Positions 1 to 11,560 of a DNA stretch of 64,000 nucleotides are shown here, piece after piece; position 1 is the first letter of the stretch; each line of letters opens with the position of its first letter. This DNA comes from Lactarius indigo (lineage: Eukaryota; Basidiomycota; Agaricomycetes; Russulales; Russulaceae). Location: contig JAFKAC010000168.1 of NCBI GenBank assembly GCA_025766275.1, forward strand, positions 1 through 64,000. Direction: 5' to 3'. The position numbers and the translations under genes were made by a program. A model generated the notes under the pieces. It ran no database searches, had not been told where the DNA came from, and was given only the letters and a program-made list of their open reading frames with translations.

Positions 1-249
1 ATGTGGTTGGAAGTGTGAGCATAGCGGATACGAGACACGGGGACGCGGGACGGAGACATCAGCAAAAATTTGAAAAATTTTGTTGGTTTATCAAATTGAA
101 AATTGCTTATGTGAATTATAGTCACATTTACTCGCATTTCGAGTCTCTGGTATTATTACACTGAAATGGTAACTGCCTACAACCCCAATAGATTATTCTG
201 CTAGGAAACAAGCACTTATAATTCTTGAGGTTAAACAGCCTCTCATGCC
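1..249. other. Left edge, nothing recognised
   Basis: AT-rich sequence with no supported gene. Recognisable Gag homology on the minus strand fades out at about position 250, so this is either the truncated edge of that element or unrelated flank. Confidence 0.4.
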
Positions 250-697
250 GGGCCCTCCTCTTGGTGGGAATGGGGGTAGGTTTGTATACAGCGGCTTGCC
301 ATAATCGATTTCTTCTGACCCAGCCAATTGCGCTTTGGCCTTGGTTCGGTCAGTGGAGGTATCCATGGCCCAAGGATTGGCCAGATTCTGGGGAATAGTC
401 CATCTGGCATTGCCAGTCTTGTTCTTGTTCTTCAGCATTTCTTTGTAGTTGTTGAGCTGGGTGCACATGTCACGCCTCTGCGGGGGCACGGTCTCCTGTA
501 ACAGCTTCCTGTCACGTGGCAGTCGATAGCCAAGTCAGATCGGCACTGTGTGCAACGACTCCTAAGGTCTTCTGTAACAGCTCCTACGCTGAGGTAGCTG
601 AGTCTGTGGAGATCCCCCTATACTGAGGTGGGAAGGTCCTTCTGTAACAGCCCCTTGTGCTAAGGTGACTGAGTCTGTAGCAATGGACAAGCTTGGT

Positions 698-2060
698 TGT
701 AACGCCACTACAGGGGCGTTAGGTACGACCTGTACCAAGTCAGTCAATCGAGCGGCAGTACAAGCTCAGAGGCTCGACTTCAGAGAGAATGATGCACAAG
801 GATCACAAGGACTCAGGTCACTTGGATTGTAGAGGAAGGCTAAGACACGAAGGCCTAGCAAGAACTGGGGTCACGAGACAAAAGAGCACACAGAGGTGTT
901 CTGTCTTAGACAAGTGTAGTATTACACAAGAAGTCTAGTCTACCATACAAGCTAGATAGGACTAGGTTTAAATAGACGACAGCCAGTATGGCGGTTACAA
1001 ACAGATGGCGCTATCGCCAGTCTTGGAACAAGGAAGAGACGTAAGGAGAACAAAGGGAATCTGTACTGGGAATAAGGGCGAATCACGCGGGATCGCGCGT
1101 GATTGGGAACACAACGGAAACTAGCACATGTCGAACTTTATCAGAAGGGAGCATCGATAAGTAGGGCGCGCGATAGGAACCGGGTAATTGTCACGGACGC
1201 TCTATTTTCGCCTTATTTTTCTGTATTTTTACGGATTTATTTGGTGAAGATATGAGGCTCCAACGTTGCGCTCAAACATCCAAGTCCTTATCATTAGATA
1301 CGATAAGATGGTTAGTCACGTGATGCCAACATGTGCACCCTCAAGCACGTGACCCTGGGATAGTAACTTCCTTGTTAGGAATTACCACTTTAGGGCACTT
1401 TCCTCATTAGTATAGTAGTTTCTCATTGGACGATAAGCAGGGAACCTTCTAGATAGTTCTAGACTACGTTGTCATAGGGTTGTGACTCATAGATAAGGAC
1501 ACGTCATTGTTCTGTCAGCGTTAATGACTGTGCATCAGTCAGCACAATAGATAACGCTATTATTAGACACGACGCGTCAGCGCCTGACTCATTACTATTA
1601 CACTTACCTTTAGTAATAAGGTTCCGTAGTAATTCGAACTCAGCCGCAGCATAGTATATAAACCCTCATGTAGCGTCCTGAGTGGAACCAACTTGTCCTC
1701 TTGGTTCTCCACTCAGGTGCGTATTATCCTCTGTATTCCCTTACCTCTCCAATGTTAACTTGTCCTCTTGGTTCTCCACTCAGCGTGCCACTGCGTGATC
1801 ACCTGACCTTTGATCTTGTACAAAGATCTCACGTGTGTCTATTCTCCGCAGTGACTGTACGTTCGGCGCGTGACTTGTCTCCGCGCTAGGCTTGGGTGTA
1901 TACCAGTTCAGTTCACTTACCTTCACCTTGGTCTAGTTGTACGCGATAAGTCATACTGCTACAGTAATCGTAAAGTCCGCGTAATCGTACAGGGCTCGTA
2001 TGGTGTAGGGAAAGGAACAGTAAGATGCGAAAGAACAAGTCCAAGGAAAAGATCGTAACA
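698..2060 (-). mobile_element. Solo LTR, family C (nested in LTR B)
   Basis: Plus strand reads TGTAACGCC...GATCGTAACA and matches the 583-bp LTRs of element C (42225-42807, 50118-50700). Flanks TTGGT (693-697) and TCGGT (2061-2065) are a duplication with one mismatch. The empty site is seen in the other B copy near 35200. A family-D solo LTR lies inside it. Confidence 0.85.
1189..1963 (+). mobile_element. Solo LTR, family D (third nesting level)
   Basis: TGTCACGGACG...CTGCTACA, 775 bp, flanked by perfect 5-bp duplications GTAAT (1184-1188 and 1964-1968) inside the C LTR. A TATATAAA box lies at 1655-1662. A 67-bp GT...AG segment (1717-1783) arises from a tandem copy of a stretch ending CCACTCAG. 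The other copy is at 6918-7681. Confidence 0.92.
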
Positions 2061-3814
2061 TCGGTGGCCTAAGTCCAAAGGTCACGTGTCACTGGGCTGA
2101 CCAGTAAGACAGGAAGAGGATGAGAGCGAAGTCAAGGGGAAGCCTGCACAGAGGCTGAGAGGGGAATGACCCAAAGGGGACAAGGATCAAGGGTCTGAGG
2201 TTCTGGGTCAAGGGCTTGAGTGCTGAAGGAACTGAGGCACTCAAGGAGTCAATGGGGGATACAACGCAGATAATTGATTAAGCCAAAGCTAAGGAGCTAA
2301 GGCGCACTACAGGGTTCCTTATATAGTACAGGATTGCGCCTGAGCGCATAGTGCTACTGGTTGCTATAGATAGAATAATGTGCTGGCAAGATGGTGTCAA
2401 CATTGTGCAAGATGGTGTCATGCCAGCAAGGCAGAAGAAGGGTAGACAAGAATAGCACAGAAGGTGCTAGAACAATCAGATAAAAGGGAAGCATAGGTTT
2501 AAGAAAGGTAACTGCCAAGAAAGGGAGTGGATCAGATAAGGGTAGAAAAGGAAGGGTGACCGGGGAGTTCATGACAGCGCATGTGGATGTAATTCTTCTG
2601 TCTTCTGAGTACTGCCTCCTTCCATTGGTCAAACATTTCTGGTCCGTCAAGGTCATACACTCGTTCATACAGCTTTTTGGGTATGCTGCTGGTGAAGAGG
2701 TCGATAGTTTGGGGGTCATTGAGCCAGTATCCAGCCTTTCATGCTGCTTCTTCAAATTCATTGATGTATTTGTCAATGTCCCCATCCACCATTTTTAACC
2801 CCTTTCTTAAAAGCACTTGAGCCTGCTCTTTTTCAAGTGTGTTTATGAACCTCTGGTTAAAACTGTCGGCAACTCCATCCCACAGAGCGTGCATGTATTG
2901 GTCTATCCCTTGTTGTATTTGTTGGTTCAACCATTTGAGGTATGACAACACCCATTCACTAATGGTAACCCCTTTGATGTACAAGAGAAAGAGGAGGGAT
3001 CGTGGATAGTTGTTCCTCATTACCAGGGTGTTGAGGTTCATTCCCCAGTAGATGTGCCATTGTGTTAAGAAGGAGTCCACTTTAGTGTGATTGCCATTGA
3101 ATATAGATGGGGGCTTGCCTGTTAGCTTCTCACTCACATGTGTTCCTCCTCCCGGTGGTCCTCCTGGTGGCCCTCCTCCTGGTGGTCCTCCTCCAGGTGG
3201 CCCTCCTTGAGGTACATCCAGGGGAAGCCCCCTTCCATCTCATTGATGTGGGAAGTCGTCCCTGGGCAGGTCCTCCCCTCCCAGGTGGTGGGTCTAGGGG
3301 TATATTCTGTTGTCCTCCTGAGGGGGGGTCCAGTTGATCTGGCCCTATTGCCCTAAAGATGGCTGTGTTGTCTGCAGTCATTTGTACCCCCATCTCAGGG
3401 TTGATGGGAAGTAGATGAACATGTGATTCTTGTCGGATGGCCCCAGCTGCTTCTCATGCTACTTGGTCCCTCATAGTGATGATTTCTTGTTTGATCATGG
3501 TGGTAGTTGCCATTTCTGCTGCAGGTGAGTGTATGTGGATGACCTCTGGTTGTTCGGTGATATGTAGGGACTCAGCTTGTTGGATGGTGTATTGCTTGAT
3601 AGGGCCAACACTTTGTGGTTGGACTTCCTCACTGACTTCATCGTCTCCTGTTTCCTTGCTCACAGCTTCTCCTGTAGAGTGTTCTCATAGCTGACCGTCA
3701 ATTGGTCCCCAATCTGCTCTTGAGTTTTGACGGTGTGCGTCAATATTGCACTGATAGTTTCTTCCAGCTGGCCTGATGATGTCCCAGCAGTGGTCTATGG
3801 GGTTCCATGTAATT

Positions 3815-4393
3815 TGTTATGATCCGATGCTTCGGACCTCAGCCACAGTATGTTTCTACCTTGTTTTTCCCCTTTTGTACTATACCTTGTTACTGAAGGA
3901 GCTACTGTTACTAGTGGTGCTGTTTCCTTGACCCGAATATCTCCTTGTTCCATTTGGTCTCTTTGATATTGTGTGGACTTGTGTTCATGTTGTTTGGAAC
4001 CTTGTCCTATATAAACCTGTACCATAGACCATAGGAAGCCAGACTTGGCTTCGTTTGCAATCTAGCAACCTTGCCTTCATACTTTGATGTGACCTTGCTT
4101 TGTTCCCCTCTTCTTGTGCATCCCCTACCTCAGTCCCTAATCAGGACACTTTGAAGTCTTTGCAGTTGAACTATACCAATGCATCACACCTGTTATACTC
4201 TGTGCACTAGCAAGATCAAGTGTAGAGAAGTGTTAGACACTTCAGACGAGGAGTCCTACATTACAGAGTAGTGCTGCACATTGTGCCACACTTTTGCCAC
4301 TCATATTTCATAGCAATAAGACAACAGACGTCTTCGCTTGATACTTGTGTGACTTAGAACTTCCAGAACCCACGCCCCTGCTAGGGCATAACA
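3815..4393 (+). mobile_element. Solo LTR, family E
   Basis: Starts TGTTATGATCCG and ends GGGCATAACA. Same family as 43041-43620 and 17822-18401. TATA-like CTATATAAA at 4007-4015. The flanks (TAATT / TAAGC) are not a clear duplication. It abuts the Gag remnant on one side and unrelated sequence on the other, so the locus was probably rearranged after insertion. Confidence 0.8.
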
Positions 4394-4504
4394 TAAGCCA
4401 AGTCTACAACCTCCAACACACCCAAGACACTACTGCCACACAGCAGAGTGGGCAACAATCCAAGAGGATGCATCAGCCAACAACCAGACACTCCACAGAA
4501 CCCA
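4394..4504. other. Unassigned junction
   Basis: CpG-poor sequence between LTR E and the F LTR. No homology to other parts of the window was recognised. Confidence 0.3.
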
Positions 4505-5097
4505 GAATGACGGCATAGCTAAAGGACTTGCAGATATGGACTGCTTTAGATAAGATATATTGGACCTGTAGATTAGATTATATGATCTGTACAATCTCGG
4601 ACTTCTTAAAGCTTATCTATGACATCATGTACAATGACATCATGTAGAACACTCTGGACTTTTCATTGTACTCTTCCCTTTGTTCTCTTTGCGGCGTTAT
4701 CTTTATTGTGATGTCATTATGATATCACTTACTTCTAGACTCTCCTTGTACTTTCTGTCCTTGTTCTCAGAACGTCCACTCCTTTGTCCGTTTGTAGAAC
4801 AATAACTGTCTTGTAGTACGTGACTAGTGTTACATCCCTTGTATAGTGTCACTCCCAGAAAGTGTATAAGTAGAGTAGCATGTACGCTCCTGGTCCACAT
4901 CAGTTCTCACTGTTTGTGTGCCAGGTAAGCTCCCTTCCCTCAATGTATAATATCATCAGTTCTCACTGTTTGTGTGCCAGACTCCCTTTGCTTTACCTGC
5001 AAGATCCCTGTCTCACCTCTGCTTCCAGCACTCCAGCATATCTCACCACAGTCTACTTTGTCTCTGTGAGTATGCCCTCTGTGTTTGCTGTTCATCA
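4505..5097 (+). mobile_element. 5' LTR of element F (5' end degraded)
   Basis: Ends TTTGCTGTTCATCA at 5097, like the other F LTRs. Recognisable homology begins about 4505-4521 (GGACTTGCAGATATGG); the usual start TGTTGATAAGTG is lost. A TATA-like GTATAAG lies about 4864. This copy carries an extra 56-bp GT...AG segment (4925-4980) that is missing from other F LTRs. Confidence 0.75.
4925..4980 (+). other. Intron-like insert in the F LTR leader
   Basis: GTAAGC...TGTGCCAG, 56 bp. The 27 bp before it (4898-4924) are repeated as its own last 27 bp (4954-4980), so it looks like a tandem duplication that created GT and AG borders. F LTRs at 6511-7832 and 39856-40404 lack it and read straight from GTGCCAG to ACT. 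Confidence 0.6.
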
Positions 5098-6510
5098 CTT
5101 CAGCCATCTCCTTACACAAACCAGCATCCAAAACAGACCATAATTGTGGCTAGCATCAGTGTCACCTTTGAATCAGACAACAATTGGACTCCAGTCACAA
5201 CCAGAACACAAGAAAACCTCCCACACCACGTTAAAAGCAGTCAATTAGGAAGGGGAGCTCGCTGGGCCACAACACCAAACAGACCACCTTGTTACAAGTG
5301 CCTCTTCAAAGGCGAACTCAGACCAGTAGAATTCATCAACAACAACTGGTACATCCTCTGATACTTTCAGAACACATACCACACCAGAGCCATAAACATC
5401 ACACCACAAAGATTTGCTGAAGGACTAGGCTGGTGGAATGAAGAAGATGAACAGAACCCAGAAACACCCACTCAACAATCATCCTCAGCACCAAGAAACA
5501 CCAGGGGAACATACGGACTACAACAAGACTCCTCAGGAGAAGAACCCAGCTCAGACGAAGTAGAATCACACTCAGAACCATCTCACTCCTCAGAACACTG
5601 CTTAGACATCACAGTACCCACACAAGCTTTGTCACAAGCCAGCCCCCACCATCCCTATTTGGATAGAACCATCCCTAGCAGAAGAAGGATTCCCAGCCCC
5701 ACTACCACCAATCAGATTACCTTCCCCAGTCGAACCACCCCAGATTCCCATCACACCACAACCAACACCCATCATGTCAGCTGTAAACACCACAGGCACT
5801 GGCACAGGTACTGGCTCAAGTGCCAGAACAGGGGGAACACCAACAACGAGCTCAGGAGGACTCAAAGGAGTACCCCCTACTCTGTTCACCGGAGATACAA
5901 CAGAGAGTGGTCAGTTCAAAAGAGAACTACTGTGATACATCAAATTAAACAGTGAAAATGAACTTATCAAAGAACCTTATGCACGAGTACTATTCACCCT
6001 TACGATGTTCAAGGGACCTGGGGTACAACTATGGGTCAACCAAACCGAAGATGACATGGAAGTGGCACTAGCAGACCCCACCAAAGCCCTCACCAAAAAC
6101 AGCAAAGACCTTTGGGATGGTGTTCTTGACACCTTCGACAGAGACTGGACCGACACCCTAAACAAAGAAAGAGCCTATCAGAAGCTCATCAATCTGACAA
6201 TGCAGGGTGGAGCACTGGACAGCTACATCCTCGACTTCAAACACCTTGCAGGAATAGCAGGATGGGCAAGAGATGCCCCTGGAACAGTGGAATTCCTCAA
6301 AAGAGGACTACCCACAGGACTGTATTGCACTTGCCTCATGTGAACCACTATTCCAAACACCATGGACAAGTGGCAAACCACTGCCAGAGCAGAACACCAA
6401 CACTGGAAGCTGCTAAAAGCCAGACCAGGAAACAGAAACCCAGGGCTGACCCAGAATGTCCACCAAGGACAACCAAAGCAAGACCCAAATGCAATGGATG
6501 TAGATGCCAC

Positions 6511-7832
6511 TGTTGATAAGTGACCCTTGCGCACTTAGCGGCTCTAACGGACCGGACTTACAGATATGGACTGCTGTAGATTAACTAGGACCGCTTTAGA
6601 TTAGATTAGATTTGATCTGTACAATCTAGGACTTCTATGACATCACTGTACAATGACATCATATCGACTACTCCGGACTCTCCATTGTACTCCTTCCTTT
6701 GTTCTCTTTCTAGCGTTATCTTTATTGTGATGTCACTATGATATCATACTTGTCTAGACTTTCTCTTGTTCTATACGCCTTGTTCTCCTTATGCACACTC
6801 CTTTGTCCTGTTGTAGAACAATGCGTCCCTTGTATTCTGTGACACCCTGTTACTCACCTTGTAGTAGTGTCACCCTCCTGTATAGTATAAGTAGTAGGCT
6901 TGTACGCTCCTGGTCCATGTAGCGGTATGACTTATCGCGTACAACTAGACCAAGGTGAAGGTAAGTGAACTGAACTGGGAAAACACCCAAGCCTAGCGCG
7001 GAGACAAGTCACGCGCCGAACGTACAGTCACAACGGAGAGTATGCCAACTTGAGGTCTTTATACAAGACCAGAGGCAAGGTGATCACGCTGTGGCACGCT
7101 GAGTGGAGAACCAAGAGGACAAGTTAACATTGGAGAAGAGTAAGGGAAGTACAAGGGAGATACGCACCTGAGTGGAGAACCAAGAGGACAAGTTGGTTCC
7201 ACTCAGGACGCTACATGAGGGTTTATATACTATGCTGCGGCTGAGTTCGAATTACTACGGAACCTTATTACTAAAGGTATGTGTAATAGTAATGAGTCAG
7301 GCGCTGACGCGTCGTGTCTAATAATAGCGTTATCTATTGTGCTGACTGATGCACAGTCATTAACGCTGACAGAACAATGACGTGTCCTTATCTATGAGTC
7401 ACAACCCTCTGACAACGTAGTCTAGAACTATCTAGAAGGTTCCCTGCTTATCGTCCAATGAGAAACTACTATACTAATGAGGAAAGTGACCTAAAGAGGT
7501 AACTTCTGATAAGGAAGTTACTATCCCAGGGTCACGTGCTTGTGGGTGCACATGTTGGCATCACGTGACTGACCATCTTATAAGGACTTGGATGTTTGAC
7601 ACAACGTTGGAGACTCATATCTCCACCAAATAAATCCGTAAAAATACAGAAAAATAAGGTGAAAATAGAGCGTCCGTGACAGTCCACATCAGTTCCTCAC
7701 TGCTCTGTGTGCCAGACTCCCTCTGCTTTACTTGCAAGATCCCTGTCTCACCTCTGCTTCCAGCACTCCAGCATATCTCACCACAGTCCACTTTGTCTCT
7801 GTGAGTATGCCCTCTGTGTTTGCTGTTCATCA
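6511..7832 (+). mobile_element. Solo LTR, family F, inside F's own gag
   Basis: TGTTGATAAGTG...GTTCATCA flanked by perfect GCCAC duplications (6506-6510 and 7833-7837). Without the nested D LTR it is about 553 bp. It lacks the 56-bp intron-like segment seen in the 5' LTR. Confidence 0.93.
6918..7681 (-). mobile_element. Solo LTR, family D (inverted, nested in LTR F)
   Basis: TGTAGCGGTATG...CCGTGACA, the reverse complement of the D copy at 1189-1963, 764 bp, flanked by GTCCA (6913-6917 and 7682-7686). The empty site TGGTCCACATCAG is visible at about 4892. It keeps the GT...AG duplication (7099-7167 on the minus strand). Confidence 0.93.
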
Positions 7833-8140
7833 GCCACTACCTCCACCCCCTTTAAGAAGCTTACTGAAGAAGAAAAGAAAGCCCTCATGAAAGAAGGACG
7901 CTGCTTCAAGTGCAGACAACAAGGACACATGGCTAGGAACTGTCAACAACAAAACACCACCAACCAAACCAAAGCCAGAGCCACAGACACCCAAGAAGTG
8001 GACACTGCACCCCCATACACCCCAGAAGCAAGCACCTCATCAGTGGCTGCTACCACAACCGAAGACAAAGTCTGACAGGCCCATGCACTTGTCCAAGGCA
8101 TGACTGAGGACAAAAAGAGATGCTACTATGCCCTAGACCA

Positions 8141-11010
8141 GGGTTTTTGTGATGCCGACCTGTGAGAGCTGACAGGGAGGCCAATTCAATGTACAGTGTT
8201 CATGATAGTGCTATGACAATCAAAGTTCTTGTTTGCCTTTACTACAAAGAAGCTTGCATAAATGTGCTGCTAGACAGCGGTGCAACAGACAACCTGATCA
8301 ACCGAAATCTAATCCAAAAACTTGGGTTAGGAACCACCCCTTTAAAACCACCCAGATTGGTCTGAAATGTAGATGGATCATTGAACAAAGACAGCACCAT
8401 GATGGAAACATGCCAGCTATGGATAAAAAGAGGAGAAGAGGAAGCTCCTTTCCAATTCTTTGTAACCAGTCTGGGAGAAGACAGAATGATCTTCGGATAC
8501 CCCTGGTTTGAACACAAAAACCTGGACATAGACTGGAAGAAACAAGAGCTGAAAGGAGAAGCAGTTACCATCCTGACAGGAGGGTATTGCTTCTGAAGAA
8601 AGTGACACCAAGAAGAAAAAGCGGCAGCAACCAAAACAACCTTCGACCCAGTAAAAGAAACTGCAATCCCAGAAGAATACCAGTGCCACAACAAAGTATT
8701 CTCAGACGAAGAAGCACAGTGCTTTCCCCCAGAAAGAGAAGAAGATCATCCCATCACACTGTGCCCAGATGCGCCTAACAAGATCAATTGCAAAATCTAC
8801 CCCTTGACTCCAGAAGAAGACAAAGAGTTAAAGGCATATCTTGACGAAAACATAGCAAAAGGATACATCTACAAAGGAAGCTCCCCCTACGCTTCCTCCT
8901 TCTTCTTTAGAAAGAAAACAGATGGAGGGTTATGCCCCATCCTTGACTACAGACCCCTAAACACTTGGACAATAAAAGACACTTACCCACTACCCCTCAT
9001 CTCCGACATCTTGACCAACTTGAATGGGAAAACACTGTTCTCAAAGTTCAACATCAGATGGGGGTACCATAACATTTGTATAAAGGAAGAAGACCAGTGG
9101 AAGGCAGCCTTCAAAACACCAAGGGGACTGTTCATTCCTCGAGTAATGACCTTTGGCCTCACAAATGTGCCAGCCACCTTTGCAAGAACCATGAGCAGAA
9201 TACTCTGACCACTCATGGACAAATACCCCAGAGAACTATTTGTGTACATGGACGATGTCCTGATAGCCACAGAAGAAGACACAGAGTGCCACAGACAAAT
9301 TGTACACAAGTTCTTGGAAATCTGCGAAAAGGAGTCTTACTTCCTCAAAGCATCGAAATGTGTGTTTGAACAAAGAAAGATCCACTACCTAGGCATTGTC
9401 ATTGACGGGTCTCAGATCAAAATCGACCCGAAGAAGGTGGAAGGACTAAAGGACTGGCCAAGGGACATCAAGTCAGTCAAACAAGCAAGAAGTGTGTTGG
9501 GGACACTAAGCTATCAGTGACCCTTCATCCCCAACTTCACTCACTTAGCAAGACCCATCACAGACACAATAAAGACGTCAGAAGGACCCTTCAGATGGAC
9601 AGAAGAAGCAGCAGAAGCCCTAGAAACGCTCATCACGCTTGTGTGCAAAGACCCTATCTTATGTCAACCAGATATGAATAAACCCTTCGAACTAGAAGTA
9701 GATGCCTCCGCCTTCGCCACAGGGGCAATCCTAACACAAAGAGACAACCGAAACAAACCACAAGCTGTGGGATACTTCTCCAAATCATTTTCAGAAGCAG
9801 AGCGCAACTATGACATCCATGACAGAGAACTCCTGGTGGTAATTAGAGGACTAGAACACTGGAGACACCTTCTTTTAGGGTCCCCCCACGAAATCACAGT
9901 GTTTACAGACCACAAAAACCTAGAATACTATCACCACCCTCAACAAATCAATAGGAGAGTGGCATGTTACATCCCCAGACTCGCAGACTATCACATCAAA
10001 CTTCACCACAAACCCAGACCCCAGAACCATGCAGATGCTCTGTCAAGATGCCCCAACCATGACACTGGAGCAGGAGATAACACCGATGTAGTGGTCCTGA
10101 CCCCAACTATCTTTGCAAACTCCACTCTCTCCATAAGGATAGATGACCAGGTCATGGCACACCAACTAGACCACCAAGACACTCTAGACGAGTGGGCAGC
10201 ACCCTTCCACCTAGTAAAACAAGGCAAACACTGGTGGAAAGGCGACAGATTGGTGGTTGTGGACAACACACCGCTAAAGAAGGGGGTAATTTCCCTGTTT
10301 CACGATACAAAAACAGCTGGACACCCTGGAATAACAAAGACCTTGTGGTTGGTGTCACAAGACTTCTGGTGGCCAAACATGAAAGACGACATATCCGCAT
10401 ATGTAAAGGGCTGTGCCACATGCCAATCAAACAAGAACTTCCCTGGAAACCTGAAACCACCAATATTCCCCATCAAGACTAACCCAGAAGCACTCCCTTT
10501 GAAACCATCACCCTAGACTTCATCACAAAACTACCCCAATCAGAAGACAATGACACAATTCTCACCATCATGGATCATGACTGTTCCAAAGCAGCCTTCT
10601 TTATCCCATGTAGCGAAACAATAGATGCAGAAGGAGTGGCAAAACTCTATGCCAAAACCATTCTGCCACACTATGGACTACCAAGAAGAGTCATCTCCGA
10701 TAGAGACCCCAGATTCACAGCAAAGTTCATCAAGGAACTATGCAGAGTGCTCAACATAGAACAAAACATCAGCACAGCATACCACCCACAAACAGATGGA
10801 CAATCAGAATGAACAAACCAGTGGTTAGAGCAGTACCTCTGAATGTTCATAAATCACCAACAAGACAACTGGACGGAGCTACTACCACTGGCACAGTACA
10901 CCCACAACTCTTGGCCAAGTGCAACCACTAAGAAGGCACCCTACGAGTTAATTCTCAGATACATCCCAAGAGTACACCAACCAGCACTGGAACTGGGAAT
11001 TGATCTTTAA
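8141..11010 (+). pseudogene. Element F Pol (protease-RT-RNase H-integrase, 3'-truncated)
   Basis: Expressed in the -1 frame after GGGTTTT (8141-8147). Domains in order: aspartic protease (LLDSGATDN, about 8268), RT with FNIRWGYHNI, MTFGLTNVPATF and the catalytic YMDD (about 9245), RNase H (ELEVDASAFATGAI, about 9690), integrase zinc region (GCATCQSNK) and catalytic core (DFITKLPQ, SDRDPRFTAKF, HPQTDGQSE). TGA interrupts at 8363, 8594, 8603, 9206, 9518, 10810 and 10840; where a relative aligns, the residue is Arg. A one-base loss near 10497 shifts the frame in the integrase. Homology stops near 11010, so the chromodomain and 3' LTR are absent. CpG is visibly rarer here than in A or G. A dead, old copy. 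Confidence 0.88.
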
Positions 11011-11560
11011 GTGAAAAATCTTGAAAAAAAACCTGAATTAGACTCAAAGATTTTTCATGATCCACACTTGTAAAAACATGTAATCAGATTTTAACTCTTT
11101 TTAGAATCTTGACTACAGAACAATCGTGGAAAAGCTTAGAGTTTGTGGAGACTTCAAAGAGTTAAAGTCCGAATACATGATGCAGCCACAAAAAATTGAT
11201 ATCTACAGTTAAAGTCTAGCCACAATTCCTGACTGAGAAACAAATCTTAGATGAACTTTAACTATTTGTCTGTCATGCATGTCATGCATTTTTTTTGAAG
11301 CACATCTGCCACCAAGATCCATGGAAGACTTATTGTATTTTTATGTGTACAAACTTTGGGTTTGTGTAAGTGCATGATTAGACCTAGAGTTAAAGTTTAC
11401 AGATCACATGACAGTTGCACCACCAAGTGCATGTCATAGATATACAACCCCCAGCAACAAAATTTATTTCGGGATGATACTATAGTGGGTACATTCCAAG
11501 TTTTGAAAGTAGACAGCATCCTTTAGTACGTTGGTTGTTGTGTGTCGGTATGGGGTATGG
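11011..11560. other. AT-rich spacer, no gene seen
   Basis: AT-rich DNA after the truncation of element F, with A/T runs. No open frame, terminal repeat or known motif could be supported. Confidence 0.4.

Larger units (their letters stand above)
468..2576 (-). mobile_element. Solo LTR, family B (interrupted)
   Basis: Starts TGTCACGCC and ends TTCATGACA. It matches the uninterrupted B copy at 34980-35709. Flanks are GCACA (463-467) and GCGCA (2577-2581), a 5-bp target duplication with one mismatch, inside the Gag remnant. A TATATAA-like box read on the minus strand sets the orientation. A family-C solo LTR lies inside it. Confidence 0.85.
250..3814 (-). pseudogene. Gag remnant of a family-A Ty3/gypsy element
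   Basis: Minus-strand coding matches the Gag of the full element at 51230-59053 in order: the N-terminal piece (WNPID...WDIIRPAG, about 3800-3690), the linker with HITE and PAAEMAT (about 3660-3450), the MTADNTAIFRAIG segment (about 3390), the capsid-like core at 3137-2739 (LTGKPPSIFNG, LTQWHIYWGMN) and the tail NPWAMDTSTDRTK / PPFPPRGGPG (about 400-250). The core resumes across the LTR-B insertion (QWKEAVLRRQKNYIHM / QLNNYKEM), so the two parts were once joined. It is broken by frameshifts and by in-frame TGA at 3685-3687 and 2739-2741, both where the relative has Arg. The zinc knuckle and all of pol are missing. It is non-functional and older than the LTRs inside it. Confidence 0.85.
5149..8163 (+). 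pseudogene. Element F Gag (decayed, split by a solo LTR)
   Basis: Opens at a GTG (GTGGCTAGC) about 50 nt after the LTR, the position where A and C also start with GTGGC. Recognisable parts are the N-terminal domain (RWATT...ELRPVEFINNNWY), a Pro/Ser-rich linker, the capsid-like core (6005-6340: FKGPGVQLWVNQ, SKDLWDGVLDTF, GWARDAPGTVEFLKRGLP), a basic tail with NAMDVDAT and a CX2CX4HX4C zinc knuckle (CFKCRQQGHMARNC, about 7902-7943). In-frame TGA at 5359, 5933 and 6341 and at least one frameshift disable it. An F solo LTR (6511-7832) sits just after NAMDVDAT; removing it with one GCCAC restores DATTSTPFKKLT. The end holds the GGGTTTT slip site at 8141-8147. Confidence 0.82.

Noticed and set aside
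3107..3694. Plus-strand ORFs over the Gag remnant
   Set aside because: Antisense of sequence clearly homologous to Gag on the minus strand.
8162..10840. TGA as a recoded Arg codon in these elements
   Set aside because: Element G and the intact parts of A and C use TGA as a terminator, and C-to-T decay explains the pattern more simply.
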